DNA of 64,000 nucleotides from Pacificibacter marinus (GCF_900109555.1 NZ_FNZV01000009.1:62001-126000); one strand, 5' to 3'. Numbered from the stretch's first letter, positions 9,079 to 18,222 are shown. A program made the numbers and translations. The notes: generated by a model from the sequence alone, not told the origin.

Positions 9079-9459
9079 TAGCTTGACTAAAACGATCATG
9101 TCGCATTGTTTTTAAACTGATTTTTGTTGCCAAAGGTATGGAATTCCCCACTTTCCTTACCTTACGTTAATGATGCATTCTAAACATGCCTCATCACAGA
9201 AGTTTGCTTCTGGGGTAATTGGATTGGAGATCGCTCTTATTTGGCTCACCTGATCTGAGAAGCTGGCTTGCGCTGGCATGTTGGGATTGCTCGTTTATTC
9301 TAGACGAAGTGATCCTTTTTAGATTGTATAGCTGTACAGTTTCTCATCCCGACTGGTTGTATAGCATGTTTAAGGCGCGGTCTCATTTCGAGGCTGCGCT
9401 TTTCCTTTATCCCTATACACAGCTAAACCATTCATCAGCCTAGAGTATCTTTACACATG
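9079..9459. other. Long gene-free stretch between luxR-type gene and tsf
   Basis: About 380 bp with no convincing gene. A 9-bp direct repeat TTGTATAGC occurs at 9324-9332 and 9357-9365, 33 bp apart (about three helical turns), and a CTGTACAG palindrome overlaps the first copy. No terminator for the luxR-type gene is obvious. The small open frame near 9219-9443 lacks an ATG with a ribosome-binding site and looks like chance. Confidence 0.4.
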
Positions 9460-9489
9460 AAAAAGGGGCCTGCGTTTCCGCGGCCCCTT
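9460..9489 (-). terminator. Terminator of rpsB-tsf
   Basis: Read on the minus strand, AAGGGGCC and GGCCCCTT form a strong stem, extended by CGC/GCG, followed by TTTTT. It lies 28 nt after the tsf stop. Confidence 0.85.
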
Positions 9490-9516
9490 CCCCCAAGTTC
9501 TTCAAAGTGCAGCCGT

Positions 9517-10392
9517 TTAGCTGCCCATTGTTTTTGCAACTTCAGCAGCAAAGTCTTCTGCAACTTTTTCAATGCCTTCGCCGACTTCGAGACGCACAAA
9601 GCCTGTAATCTCAGCGCCAGCTTCTTTAGCAGCAGCTTCAACAGTCAGGTCTGGATTGATAACGAAAGCCTGACCAAACAAAGTGGATTCAGCGATGAAT
9701 TTCTTCATGCGGCCAACGATCATTTTTTCAATCACAGCTTCTGGCTTGCCAGATTCACGTGCGATATCCATTTGAACTTGCTTTTCTTTCTCAACAACAG
9801 ATGCGTCAAGATCAGCTTCGGACAAAGCAGCAGGGTTTACAGCTGCAATGTGCATCGCAACCTGTTTACCAAACGCGTCATCGCCGCCTTTAAGGGCCAC
9901 GAGAACACCGATTTTGCCCATGCCGTCAGTCACAGCATTGTGCACGTAAGACACAACAAGGTCACCTTCGAGTGCAGCCATGCGGCGCAAGCCCATGTTT
10001 TCACCGATTGTCGCGACTTTTTCAGTCACAACTTCGGTAACGGTTTTACCACCGATGTTTGCAACAGCCAACTCTTCAACTGTGTTCACAGACAAAGCAG
10101 CGTTTGCGATGGAACCAACCATACCTTGGAATTCAGCGTTTTTGCCAACAAAGTCAGTTTCAGAGTTCACTTCAACTGCAACACCTTTGCCACCGGAAAC
10201 TGCAACGGCCACAAGACCCTCAGCAGCTGTACGGCCAGCTTTTTTGGCGGCTTTTGCCAAACCTTTGGTGCGAAGCCAATCAACAGCGGCCTCCATGTCA
10301 CCATCACACTCAACGAGCGCTTTTTTCGCGTCCATCATGCCTGCGGCTGTAGCTTCGCGCAGTTCTTTCACCATTGCAGCAGTAATTGCCAT
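9517..10392 (-). CDS. tsf: Translation elongation factor Ts
   Basis: 291-residue guanine-nucleotide exchange factor for EF-Tu. It starts [20 protein letters not shown], with the conserved N-terminal module ([19 protein letters not shown]) and the TDFVGKN core motif. It follows rpsB on the minus strand after an 81-bp gap with a hairpin, which is the standard bacterial order. AGGAGATC lies ahead of the start. Confidence 0.97.
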   Translation of the reverse strand: MAITAAMVKELREATAAGMMDAKKALVECDGDMEAAVDWLRTKGLAKAAKKAGRTAAEGLVAVAVSGGKGVAVEVNSETDFVGKNAEFQGMVGSIANAALSVNTVEELAVANIGGKTVTEVVTEKVATIGENMGLRRMAALEGDLVVSYVHNAVTDGMGKIGVLVALKGGDDAFGKQVAMHIAAVNPAALSEADLDASVVEKEKQVQMDIARESGKPEAVIEKMIVGRMKKFIAESTLFGQAFVINPDLTVEAAAKEAGAEITGFVRLEVGEGIEKVAEDFAAEVAKTMGS

Positions 10393-10420
10393 GCCGGATC
10401 TCCTAGAATTTAAAAGGTAT

Positions 10421-10445
10421 CGGGGGCGGGTCTACCCTGCCCCCG
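10421..10445 (-). terminator. GC-rich hairpin between rpsB and tsf
   Basis: CGGGGGC and GCCCCCG form a 7-bp stem (with GGG/CCC inside it) on the minus strand, followed by a loose T-rich stretch. It may act as an attenuator or as an mRNA stability element separating the two genes. Confidence 0.5.
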
Positions 10446-10473
10446 TAACATATTTGTAAAGTCAGCGACGCAA

Positions 10474-11232
10474 TTAAGCTTCAGCAACAACTTCTTCTAC
10501 TGGAGCTTCTTCAAAAGCACCGAAATCAACGCCAGCGGCGCCCATTTGCTCGGTCATGCCATCAAGAGCCGCACGTGCAACAAGGTCACAGTACAAAGTG
10601 ATTGCGCGTGACGCGTCATCGTTACCTGGGATGATGTAATCAATGCCAGCTGGTGGGCAGTTAGAGTCAACAACAGCAACAACTGGAATACCCAATTTGT
10701 TTGCTTCAAGGATCGCCAGATCTTCTTTGTTTACGTCGATAACAAAGATAAGGTCAGGCACGCCGCCCATGTCGCGGATACCGCCCAAAGACGCTTGCAA
10801 TTTACCTTGGTCACGTTCCATGCCCAAACGCTCTTTCTTGGTCAGGCCTTCGGCGCCAGACGCAAGTTTTTCGTCGATCATTTTGAGACGCGCGATAGAC
10901 TGGGAAACAGTTTTCCAGTTTGTGAGCGTGCCACCCAACCAACGGTGGTTCATGTAGTACTGCGCGCATTTTTCAGCAGCTTCAGCAACAGGACCAGCAG
11001 CTTGACGTTTGGTACCAACAAAAAGGATACGACCGCCTTTAGCAGCTGTGTCACGCACAACTTTCAACGCTTGGTCAAGCATTGGAACAGTTTGTGTCAA
11101 ATCGAAGATGTGGATGCCGTTACGCTCACCGTAGATGAACTCCTGCATACGCGGGTTCCAACGCTGAGTTTGGTGACCATAGTGAACGCCAGCTTCAAGC
11201 AGCTGACGGATAGTGAATTCTGGAAGAGCCAT
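10474..11232 (-). CDS. rpsB: Small ribosomal subunit protein uS2
   Basis: 252 residues starting [20 protein letters not shown], the family hallmark. The start at 11232 has AAGGA 8 nt upstream; an ATG two codons earlier (11238) would be only 2 nt from that site, so it is less likely. Conserved motifs include [18 protein letters not shown] and [12 protein letters not shown]. The C-terminus has an acidic tail ([12 protein letters not shown]) common in this group. First gene of the rpsB-tsf unit. Confidence 0.96.
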   Translation of the reverse strand: MALPEFTIRQLLEAGVHYGHQTQRWNPRMQEFIYGERNGIHIFDLTQTVPMLDQALKVVRDTAAKGGRILFVGTKRQAAGPVAEAAEKCAQYYMNHRWLGGTLTNWKTVSQSIARLKMIDEKLASGAEGLTKKERLGMERDQGKLQASLGGIRDMGGVPDLIFVIDVNKEDLAILEANKLGIPVVAVVDSNCPPAGIDYIIPGNDDASRAITLYCDLVARAALDGMTEQMGAAGVDFGAFEEAPVEEVVAEA

Positions 11233-11530
11233 ATTCATGTTCCTTTTCCGGTTTATACCTGAGCGGAGGGTCTTCAGAGTCATGCTTTGCAACACGCCCC
11301 AACCGGTGGACCATTCAAGGATTTCTCCCTCGAGGGCCCGCCTCCGCCTGTGAAGTGACGCAGCTAATAGGGTGGCTTTGCCCTTTGCGCAAGTCAATAA
11401 GCCCCATTTTCATACGAATTGAGTGTTTATTCACCTGATCAGACCTATTCGCGGGCCAATCGCCGTTTATTACCAAACTTGCCCCGTTGAAACCCTTGCC
11501 ATTTGGTCAAAAAATGCGCCAATGAGAGCT

Positions 11531-12424
11531 ATGACACAGACATCAAATATCCTTTGTATTGGCTCCGTCCTGTGGGACGTTATCGGCAGGTCAGATCGCT
11601 CTATGCGGGTCGGATCTGATGTGCCGGGGCGGATCATTCGTGTGCCTGGCGGCGTTGCTATGAACATCGCTATGGCATTGTCACGCTTTGGCTTGAAACC
11701 CGATCTGTTAAGTGCCGTGGGGCGTGATGCTCAAGGCGATGAATTGATCGAGGCGGCAAATGTGCGCGGTATCGGCACCAATTACGTGTACCGATCCGAA
11801 GATTTGCCCAGTGACATTTATATGGCGGTTGAGGGTGCGAATGGCCTGATCGCTGCGATCGCCGACGCGCATTCGCTTGAGGCCGCAGGTGACAAAATTT
11901 TACGCGCCCTGTCTGATGGGCGTCTTGGCAGCGAAAACACACCTTATACTGGGCCTATTGCGTTGGATGGAAATCTGACTGTTGCGTTGCTGCGCAAAAT
12001 TTCCACGTCGCCACTATTTGGGGCCGCTGATCTGCGCGTGGCCCCCGCCAGTCCGGGCAAAGCCGAACGGCTGCTGCCCTTGCTCGATCACCCTCGCGCC
12101 ACGCTGTATGTGAATTTAGAAGAAGCGGGGCTTTTGTGCCACCAGACCTTTGACACCTCGCTTGCGGGGGCCTCGGCCTTGATTGCAAAAGGTGCGCACC
12201 GCGTTTTGGTCACCGATGGAGCCAAAGATGCGACGCTGGCCACCCAAAACGCCACATTTACCCAAACACCGCCCCCTGTGATGGTGGCGCGCGTCACTGG
12301 CGCGGGCGACACCTTTATGGCAGCGCATATTGCTGCTGAAATCGACGGTGCAGACCACGAAAATTCCCTTAGCCAAGCTCTTGAAGCTGCGGCCCTTTAC
12401 GTCTCAGGAGACACTGACATATGA
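11531..12424 (+). CDS. psuK: PfkB-family kinase, probable pseudouridine kinase
   Basis: 297-residue ribokinase-like sugar kinase. It begins MTQTSNILCIGSVLWDVIGR, has the GG motif region (RVPGGVAMNIAMALSRFG) and the anion-hole motif RVTGAGDTFMAAH. Its stop overlaps the psuG start (ATGA), and PsuG uses pseudouridine 5'-phosphate, which this kinase would supply from pseudouridine. The substrate is thus inferred from context. The start at 11531 is chosen because a GAGAG lies just upstream; an ATG three codons earlier is possible. It is divergent from rpsB. Confidence 0.88.
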   Translation: MTQTSNILCIGSVLWDVIGRSDRSMRVGSDVPGRIIRVPGGVAMNIAMALSRFGLKPDLLSAVGRDAQGDELIEAANVRGIGTNYVYRSEDLPSDIYMAVEGANGLIAAIADAHSLEAAGDKILRALSDGRLGSENTPYTGPIALDGNLTVALLRKISTSPLFGAADLRVAPASPGKAERLLPLLDHPRATLYVNLEEAGLLCHQTFDTSLAGASALIAKGAHRVLVTDGAKDATLATQNATFTQTPPPVMVARVTGAGDTFMAAHIAAEIDGADHENSLSQALEAAALYVSGDTDI

Positions 12425-13335
12425 CCCCTACTCTTCCGCTAATTCTGTCCCCAGAGGTTCAAGCCGCAAAAGACGCCGGCGGCGCAATTGTTGCACTTGA
12501 AAGCACGATCATCACCCACGGCATGCCTTATCCGCAAAATGTTGAAACCGCACGCGTGGTTGAGGCAGATGTCCGCGAAGCAGGCGCAACGCCAGCGACC
12601 ATCGCGGTGTTGAACGGCGTGATCCATGTCGGATTGACGGACGATGAACTTGAAAGCCTCGGCCAAGCGCAAAACGTCGCCAAACTTTCACGCGCCGACA
12701 TGGCCGTGTGTATCGCCACGGGCGGCACAGGAGCAACAACCGTAGCTGCGACAATGATTGCTGCGCATTTGGCGGGCATAAAAGTGTTCGCAACTGGTGG
12801 CATCGGTGGCGTTCATCGCGGCGCAGAAGAAACATTTGATATCTCAGCCGACCTTTTGGAATTAGCGCAAACAGCTGTTACGGTTGTGGCCGCAGGTCCA
12901 AAAGCGATTTTGGACATTCCAAAGACGATGGAAGTGCTTGAAACCCAAGGGGTTCCTGTCATCGTTTATGGTCAAGACACCCTGCCCGCTTTTTGGTCGC
13001 GCGCCTCGGAACATGCAGCACCTTTGCGGCTGGACACGGCCGAAGACATTGCCAAATCGGCCAACATGCGCACGCTTTTGGGACTTCCGGGCGGGCAACT
13101 GATCGCCAATCCAATCCCTGCGGCAGATGAAATCCCCGTTGATGTGATCATGCCCTTTGTGGAACAAGCTCTGAGTGAAGCTGAAGCCAAAGGCATCGCC
13201 GCGAAACAGGTTACGCCATTCTTGCTTGGTCGGATGTTTGAATTGACCGAAGGACGGTCTTTGACTGCAAATATCGCGCTCGTGCGCAACAACGCTCGCT
13301 TGGCCTCGCAAATTGCGCGCGCTTTATGTGCGTAG
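12421..13335 (+). CDS. psuG: Pseudouridine-5'-phosphate glycosidase
   Basis: 304-residue enzyme that splits pseudouridine 5'-phosphate to uracil and ribose 5-phosphate. The hallmark ALESTIITHGMPYPQN is near the N-terminus, followed by TGGTGATTVAATM and FATGGIGGVHRGAEETFDIS. It is translationally coupled to the kinase gene upstream. Together the pair degrades pseudouridine from RNA turnover. Confidence 0.96.
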   Translation: MTPTLPLILSPEVQAAKDAGGAIVALESTIITHGMPYPQNVETARVVEADVREAGATPATIAVLNGVIHVGLTDDELESLGQAQNVAKLSRADMAVCIATGGTGATTVAATMIAAHLAGIKVFATGGIGGVHRGAEETFDISADLLELAQTAVTVVAAGPKAILDIPKTMEVLETQGVPVIVYGQDTLPAFWSRASEHAAPLRLDTAEDIAKSANMRTLLGLPGGQLIANPIPAADEIPVDVIMPFVEQALSEAEAKGIAAKQVTPFLLGRMFELTEGRSLTANIALVRNNARLASQIARALCA

Positions 13336-13396
13336 GCTGAAATTAATACTCAAAATGGCGTTATTCAGCTGCGGCTGTTATTGTGTCTACATGATT

Positions 13397-13422
13397 GTGT
13401 GCCTAGGTTCGCCTAGACACAC
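13397..13422 (+). terminator. Hairpin after psuG
   Basis: GTGTGCCTAGG and CCTAGACACAC pair (one mismatch) around a TTCG loop. No T tract follows, so this could be a terminator of the psuKG unit, an attenuator of the next gene, or a structure in its leader. Confidence 0.4.
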
Positions 13423-13453
13423 AGTTGCGCAAAATTAGGTACTATACGTTCAT

Positions 13454-14188
13454 ATGACAAACCCATTTGATGATCAGACGCCCACGCCTATACAACGTCG
13501 CGGCATGTTCGGGGCCTTGCGGGCTTCCTTTTTCACTGGACTGGTTGTGGTCGCGCCGATTGGCCTGACCGCCTATGTCATTTGGACCGTCACAGGTTGG
13601 GTCGATGGCTGGGTTTTGACCTTTGTGCCCAAAGCCTATCATCCGGGCGAAGTGATCAATCGCTTGCTTGGATATACCGACCCTGCTAATCAGCTTCCGG
13701 CCAATTTACGCGGCGTTGGCGTGATCATTTTCCTAGTGTTCACGGTGATCGTCGGTTGGTTGGCAAAAGGGTTGATCGGGCGTTCGTTTATTCGCTGGGG
13801 CGAACGTCTTGTTGATCGCACGCCTGTGGTAAGGTCGATCTATAACGGTTTGAAACAAATAGCAGAAACCGTTTTCGCGCAAACAGATACATCCTTTGAT
13901 AAAGCCTGTTTGATCGAATACCCCCGCAAAGGTATTTGGGCTGTTGGCTTTGTGTCCACCACCGCCAAAGGTGAAGTGGCATCACGGACCCCCGGGTCTG
14001 AGACGATGATATCTGTCTTTGTCCCAACCACGCCAAACCCGACATCGGGGTTTTTGTTGTTTTTCCCGACATCTGACGTGATTATCTTGGACATGACTGT
14101 TGAAGACGCCGCCAAATTGGTCATCTCAGCAGGGTTGGTTTACCCTAACGGCAAAGATCCAACCACACCGCCCAAAACACTGCCCTGA
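13454..14188 (+). CDS. DUF502 family membrane protein
   Basis: 244 residues with two membrane segments near the N-terminus: FTGLVVVAPIGLTAYVIWTV and VGVIIFLVFTVIVGWLAKGL. These are followed by the family's conserved stretch around VDRTPVVRSIYNGLKQIAET. The C-terminal domain ends in a proline/threonine-rich tail. DUF502 proteins are inner-membrane proteins of unknown biochemical role. It converges on bdhA with only 36 bp between them. Confidence 0.9.
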   Translation: MTNPFDDQTPTPIQRRGMFGALRASFFTGLVVVAPIGLTAYVIWTVTGWVDGWVLTFVPKAYHPGEVINRLLGYTDPANQLPANLRGVGVIIFLVFTVIVGWLAKGLIGRSFIRWGERLVDRTPVVRSIYNGLKQIAETVFAQTDTSFDKACLIEYPRKGIWAVGFVSTTAKGEVASRTPGSETMISVFVPTTPNPTSGFLLFFPTSDVIILDMTVEDAAKLVISAGLVYPNGKDPTTPPKTLP

Positions 14189-14224
14189 CGCGGATATCCC
14201 ACGTCAAGACAGCTTGGTTTGACC

Positions 14225-14998
14225 TTAAAGCGCGGTCCAGCCACCATCAATTGATAGTGTTGTTCCGGTCATTTGCGCTGCAGCGTCTGACGCTAAAAAC
14301 ACGCATGTTCCGCCCAGTTGTTCGACCGTGGCAAAGGCTTTTGACGGCTGGCGTTCCAAAAGAACTTCGCGGATCACTGTCTCGCGGTCCATGCCATATT
14401 TTTCCATTGTATCAGGGATTTGCGCCTCAACCAGTGGAGTCAAAACATATCCAGGGCAGATGGCATTGGCAGTGATATCTTCTTCGGCGGTCTCTAATGC
14501 TGTGACCTTGGTCAAGCCAACAACACCATGTTTGGCCGCGACATACGCGGACTTAAACGGTGATGCTGTCAATCCGTGAGCAGAAGCAATGTTGATCACC
14601 CGCCCCCAACCAGCGGCACGCATTTTGGGCAACGCGGCTGCGGTGGTGTGAAACGCTGAACTCATATTGATCGCGATGATTGCGTCCCATTTATCAGTGG
14701 GAAATTCATCGATTGCAGCGACATGTTGAATGCCGGCATTGTTCACCAAAATATCGCAAACGCCAGCCTGTTCTATCAATGCGCGACAGGCCTCGCCGTT
14801 GGACATATCCGCCGAAATATAGCGTGCCTTGACGCCAAACTCATCTGCAATGCTCTGCGCCAATGCGTGATCTTCTGGGGTATCTGTAAAGGAATTAAGA
14901 ACCACATCTGCGCCAGCTTTGGCCAGTTCGCGTGCCACGCCAAGGCCGATGCCAGAATTTGATCCCGTGATCACCGCTGTTTTGCCGTTGAGAGTCAT
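14225..14998 (-). CDS. bdhA: 3-hydroxybutyrate dehydrogenase
   Basis: 257-residue short-chain dehydrogenase that interconverts 3-hydroxybutyrate and acetoacetate with NAD, a step in polyhydroxybutyrate use. The cofactor motif reads TGSNSGIGLGVAREL, with NNAGIQHV and the catalytic Ser and YxxxK (SAYVAAKHG). The C-terminus ends TLSIDGGWTAL. The ATG at 14998 follows GGAGAAAACGG. The QHV after NNAG and the size fit the BdhA subgroup rather than a generic SDR. Confidence 0.9.
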   Translation of the reverse strand: MTLNGKTAVITGSNSGIGLGVARELAKAGADVVLNSFTDTPEDHALAQSIADEFGVKARYISADMSNGEACRALIEQAGVCDILVNNAGIQHVAAIDEFPTDKWDAIIAINMSSAFHTTAAALPKMRAAGWGRVINIASAHGLTASPFKSAYVAAKHGVVGLTKVTALETAEEDITANAICPGYVLTPLVEAQIPDTMEKYGMDRETVIREVLLERQPSKAFATVEQLGGTCVFLASDAAAQMTGTTLSIDGGWTAL

Positions 14999-15203
14999 CC
15001 GTTTTCTCCTGCCGTTGTGCTTTTTCACCGTACTTATGGCCAGAATAGATGCTGCACATGCAAAGCAAAGCAGAATCGATACCTTGATGGAAGAATCGTT
15101 TTTCTATTGTCCGCGAGACATGTGATTGGGAAAAGGCTCCGGTTACACCACATTGTGCAAGCGCAAAATGGTCAAGCCAGCTTGGCTATATGTGAAACAA
15201 GGC

Positions 15204-15380
15204 AAAAAAAAACGCCCGCACAAGGCGGGCGCAAAGTTATTGAGGCAGGTTTCATACAGGCAAGAAACCTATCGAGCAGTGACCTCTTTATACGCGTAAG
15301 TTTACGGCCCTCCAAGCTAAAAGTTTGAAACCCCACCCCAAGCAGCCTAAGCTGCGATGTAATAAAACCACAGGCATGGA
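15204..15380 (-). ncRNA. Candidate structured small RNA
   Basis: No minus-strand protein gene fits here, yet a perfect minus-strand intrinsic terminator sits at 15204-15231 (stem CGCCCGC/GCGGGCG followed by nine T). Upstream of it on the same strand are nested helices: AGGTTTC/GAAACCT enclosed by GAGG/CCTC (15242-15286), GCAGC/GCTGC (15343-15356), and a possible CCTCC/GGAGG long-range pair. The start is a guess, so length could be 100-190 nt. I cannot assign a family; the size would suit 6S RNA but I saw no diagnostic motif. The plus-strand leader of the next gene is the alternative reading. Confidence 0.45.
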
Positions 15381-15395
15381 GGCATTGCTTTAACA

Positions 15396-17210
15396 ATGGC
15401 AACGCAGTTTTTCGGTAAAACAATAAAGACAACGACAGCTTTGGCTCTGTGCTTGGCGGGCTCAATAGCCTTTGCCGAACCAAAACATGGCATCGCTATG
15501 TATGGTGACCCCGACCTACCACAAGGTTTCGTGTCTCTACCCTACGCCAACCCAGATGCGCCCAAGGGCGGAAAAATCGTCACGGGCGAAGGTGGCACCT
15601 TTGATAGTTTGAACCCGTTTATCCAAAAAGGCTCTACGCCTTGGCAGTTGGGATATATGTTGGCTGAAAGTTTGATGGGGCGCTCTTATGGCGAACCTTT
15701 CGCGCTTTATGGCCTTTTGGCCGAATCCATCGATGTAGGGCCGAATCGCAAATGGGTTGAATTTACACTGCGCCCAGAGGCGAAATTCTCGGATGGCAGC
15801 CCTGTGACGGTCGAAGATGTGATGTGGTCCTATGAGAAACTCGGCACCGAAGGCCACGGGCGCTACGCCTCTTTGTGGCTGCAAATCGAAAAGTTGGAAC
15901 AAACCGGCCCACATTCGGTCAAGTTCACCTTTAACACCGACAACCGCGAGCTGGCCTTGCTTGTCGGCATGCGCCCTATTTTGAAAAAGGCGCAGTGGGA
16001 TGGCAAAGATTTCACCAAATCCGGCTTTGACCAAATCCCAATCGGATCTGCGCCCTATGTGGTTTCGGATTTCAAAGCGGGCAGTTTTGTCGAATTGACC
16101 CGAAATCCTGACTACTGGGGCCAAGATGTGCCATTCATGCAAGGACAGGCAAATCTAGACACTATCCGTTGGGAGTTTTTCGCGGATTCAAGCCTTGTAA
16201 TAGAAGCTTTTAAAGCCGGTGAATTGAACGCGCACCGTGAATTCAATGTGCAGACATGGGAAGACCAATACAATTTCCCCTCCATTGAAAAAGGCGATGT
16301 GGTCAAATCCATTGTGCCGCACCAGCGCCCATCAGGCATGACCGGATTTGCAATGAACACGCGCCTGCCCGAATTTCAAGACTGGCGTGTGCGCCAAGCT
16401 TTGATCGAAGCATTTAACTTTGAATACATCAACGAAGTGCAAACTGGATCAAAACAGTCGCGCATCACTTCGTACTTTTCGAACTCTGTGCTTGGCATGA
16501 AAAATGGACCTGCAACAGGCAAGGTGGCTGAACTGCTTGCACCTTTCGCGGACGAATTATTGCCCGGTGCCATCGACGGCTATGCGATGCCGCAAACGAA
16601 TGGCACGCAAAACGACCGCAAATCCATGCGGCGCACTTTGGGGCTTTTTGAACAGGCCGGCTGGACCGTACAAGACGGCGTGATGAAAAATGCAAATGGC
16701 GCCGCGTTTACGTTTGAAATCGTTTTGCAAGTTGGCGACGACGAAAACCAATCGATCATAGACACCTATGTCACGGCGCTCAAACAGCTGGGCATTTCCC
16801 CCAAGGTGACAGTCGTCGACAGGCCGCAATACACAGAGCGCATGAACAGGTTCGAATTCGGCATGACCAATTTCCGCCGCGGTCTGTCGTTGTCACCTGG
16901 CAATGAACAAAAACTATATTGGGGCTCTGACTCGGCACAGACCGAAGGATCGCGGAATATTATCGGCATCCAATCTGACGCAGTTGATACGTTGATCGAC
17001 AACATTCTGTCATCGCCCAGCAAAGATGATTTTCTTGCTGCAACCCGCGCCTTGGACCGTGTTTTAACATCTGGGCGCTACGTTATTCCGATTTACCAGT
17101 GGAATATCTCTCGTCTTGCGCACGCAAAAGAGTTAAAATTCCCCGAAACATTGCCGATCTATGGCGACTGGATCGGTTGGCAACCTGATGTATGGTACTG
17201 GAAAAAGTAA
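15396..17210 (+). CDS. ABC transporter substrate-binding protein, family 5 (YejA-like)
   Basis: 604-residue periplasmic binding protein with a signal peptide (TTTALALCLAGSIAFA) followed by EPKHGIAMYGDPDLP. The SBP_bac_5 core shows TFDSLNPF, a WSYEKL region and PIYQWNISRLAHAK near the end. Family members bind oligopeptides or similar solutes; the opening and the length are closest to YejA-type receptors. No permease or ATPase genes follow, so it may work with a transporter encoded elsewhere. Its stop overlaps the start of a tiny lipoprotein gene. Confidence 0.9.
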   Translation: MATQFFGKTIKTTTALALCLAGSIAFAEPKHGIAMYGDPDLPQGFVSLPYANPDAPKGGKIVTGEGGTFDSLNPFIQKGSTPWQLGYMLAESLMGRSYGEPFALYGLLAESIDVGPNRKWVEFTLRPEAKFSDGSPVTVEDVMWSYEKLGTEGHGRYASLWLQIEKLEQTGPHSVKFTFNTDNRELALLVGMRPILKKAQWDGKDFTKSGFDQIPIGSAPYVVSDFKAGSFVELTRNPDYWGQDVPFMQGQANLDTIRWEFFADSSLVIEAFKAGELNAHREFNVQTWEDQYNFPSIEKGDVVKSIVPHQRPSGMTGFAMNTRLPEFQDWRVRQALIEAFNFEYINEVQTGSKQSRITSYFSNSVLGMKNGPATGKVAELLAPFADELLPGAIDGYAMPQTNGTQNDRKSMRRTLGLFEQAGWTVQDGVMKNANGAAFTFEIVLQVGDDENQSIIDTYVTALKQLGISPKVTVVDRPQYTERMNRFEFGMTNFRRGLSLSPGNEQKLYWGSDSAQTEGSRNIIGIQSDAVDTLIDNILSSPSKDDFLAATRALDRVLTSGRYVIPIYQWNISRLAHAKELKFPETLPIYGDWIGWQPDVWYWKK

Positions 17211-17323
17211 TGAAAACGATATTTGCTTTAATTTTGATGACAGTTTTGGCGTCTTGCGGCACAGTTGCAGGCGTCGGTGAAGATATCTCTGGCGCATCGC
17301 GCACCGTGCAAGGGTGGCTTTGA
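17210..17323 (+). CDS. Entericidin EcnA/B family lipoprotein
   Basis: A 37-codon gene whose ATG overlaps the TAA of the solute-binding protein gene (TAATG). The protein is MKTIFALILMTVLASCGTVA continuing GVGEDISGASRTVQGWL. The lipobox LASC and the GVGEDIS motif are typical of the entericidin family of small cell-envelope lipoproteins. Members in E. coli act as an antidote/toxin pair linked to bacteriolysis, but the role here is unknown. Translational coupling suggests co-expression with the binding protein. Confidence 0.85.
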   Translation: MKTIFALILMTVLASCGTVAGVGEDISGASRTVQGWL

Positions 17324-17454
17324 TCCATAAAACTTTACTCTGTATGATATTGTGCGCCGCAGTTTCGGGCTGCGGCGTTGCGCGCGTGGGCGTAAAAACA
17401 GGCGCTAAAATCACCAAAACGGTGATCAAAACAAGTGTCACGGTTGTCCGCTGA
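17320..17454 (+). CDS. Second tiny lipoprotein, overlapping entericidin gene
   Basis: A TTG at 17320 overlaps the TGA of the preceding gene (TTGA) and opens 44 codons: a hydrophobic signal KTLLCMILCAAVSGC with lipobox VSGC, then GVARVGVKTGAKITKTVIKT and SVTVVR. An in-frame ATG at 17344 would shorten the signal too much. The basic, threonine-rich mature part resembles small lipoproteins seen beside entericidins in Rhodobacteraceae. Function unknown. Confidence 0.65.
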   Translation: MIHKTLLCMILCAAVSGCGVARVGVKTGAKITKTVIKTSVTVVR

Positions 17455-17471
17455 CATTTTGTAGAGCATCT

Positions 17472-17504
17472 CATCTGTCACCAGAATTTTAGCCGTGACA
17501 GATG
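17472..17504 (+). terminator. Hairpin after the lipoprotein genes
   Basis: CATCTGTCAC and GTGACAGATG form a perfect 10-bp stem 17 nt after the second lipoprotein stop. There is no T tract, but position suggests the end of the 15396-17454 operon. Confidence 0.5.
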
Positions 17505-17531
17505 CCAGATCGAATTCTTAAATCCAAACAT

Positions 17532-17571
17532 AAAAAAACCCCCGGATGCTGTTTCTCGCATCTTCGGGGGG
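17532..17571 (-). terminator. Intrinsic terminator of the 79-residue protein gene
   Basis: Minus-strand stem CCCCCG/CGGGGG plus GATGC/GCATC with a two-base bulge, followed by seven T. It points away from the small gene at 17662-17901. Confidence 0.75.
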
Positions 17572-17661
17572 TATTGGGGTCAAACGCCAGTCGTCTTGGG
17601 AAACACTGCTCGAGGGGGTATTTGCCTGACCCTAAACTGGTTGTGGGCTGCGGAAGCGTTC

Positions 17662-17901
17662 TTATCTTTTGATCTGCTCAACCGTGCCTGTGAGGTATTC
17701 GATTTGGCTCAATTCATGTGTCAACGATCCGCCAACAGGCAGCCAATCCAAAGCCCCGGCTGCGATCACCAAAGATGCAAGCGCACCCAATGCCAATGTG
17801 ACAACCGGCAAACGTAGGCGATGCGGCAAAGAAAGCATGCCATGGCGACCAAGAGCGCGACCTTGGAAGGAAGTGAAGGAGTTGTCAGAATAAAATGCCA
17901 T
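17662..17901 (-). CDS. Small membrane protein, unknown function
   Basis: 79 residues: a polar N-terminus (MAFYSDNSFTSFQGRALGRH), one membrane segment (VVTLALGALASLVIAAGALD) and a short polar C-terminus (ELSQIEYLTGTVEQIKR). A strong terminator on the same strand 90 bp downstream supports a real transcription unit. No family recognised. Confidence 0.6.
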   Translation of the reverse strand: MAFYSDNSFTSFQGRALGRHGMLSLPHRLRLPVVTLALGALASLVIAAGALDWLPVGGSLTHELSQIEYLTGTVEQIKR

Positions 17902-18222
17902 GATCGGAAACCCATTGAACTATTTGATTACAATACCTTAACAACGTTTTCACGCCCAAGTCACGCAACGCGAAACGTAACAATTCCATCAAGCGCGCCC
18001 TTAATTTTTACGCAAACAAAAAGAGAACAAAAGTGGACCTCCGCCCTTTTGCAAAGTTGCAAACCCTGTAAATCCCTAAATGTAGGTCAATGAGAACATC
18101 TGATTTTTATAAAATCGTGAGCGGCAAGAATATTTTCCTTTTCGTAGATTCGGTTTTCATTCGTCTGCAAATACGCTAGCAACCTATGAACATGAACTTT
18201 CAGACAGATTGGACCAAGCCAA
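17902..18222. other. Divergent intergenic region
   Basis: 321 bp between the small membrane protein gene (minus) and the DsbA-family gene (plus). It must hold both promoters. No clear operator, RNA or gene was seen; plus-strand open frames here lack ribosome-binding sites and protein-like composition. Confidence 0.4.

Noticed and set aside
9219-9443. Plus-strand open frame of 74 codons after the LuxR solo gene
   Set aside because: No ATG start with ribosome-binding site, Trp/Ser/Leu-rich random composition, ends next to the tsf terminator.
9457-10413. Long plus-strand open frame antisense to tsf
   Set aside because: Shadow of the highly biased codon use of tsf; no homology and Cys/His/Phe-rich composition.
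15204-15380. tmRNA, SRP RNA or riboswitch identity for the structured element
   Set aside because: No tag-peptide reading frame, T-arm with CCA, SRP tetraloop core or known riboswitch core was seen; only 'structured RNA candidate' is supported.
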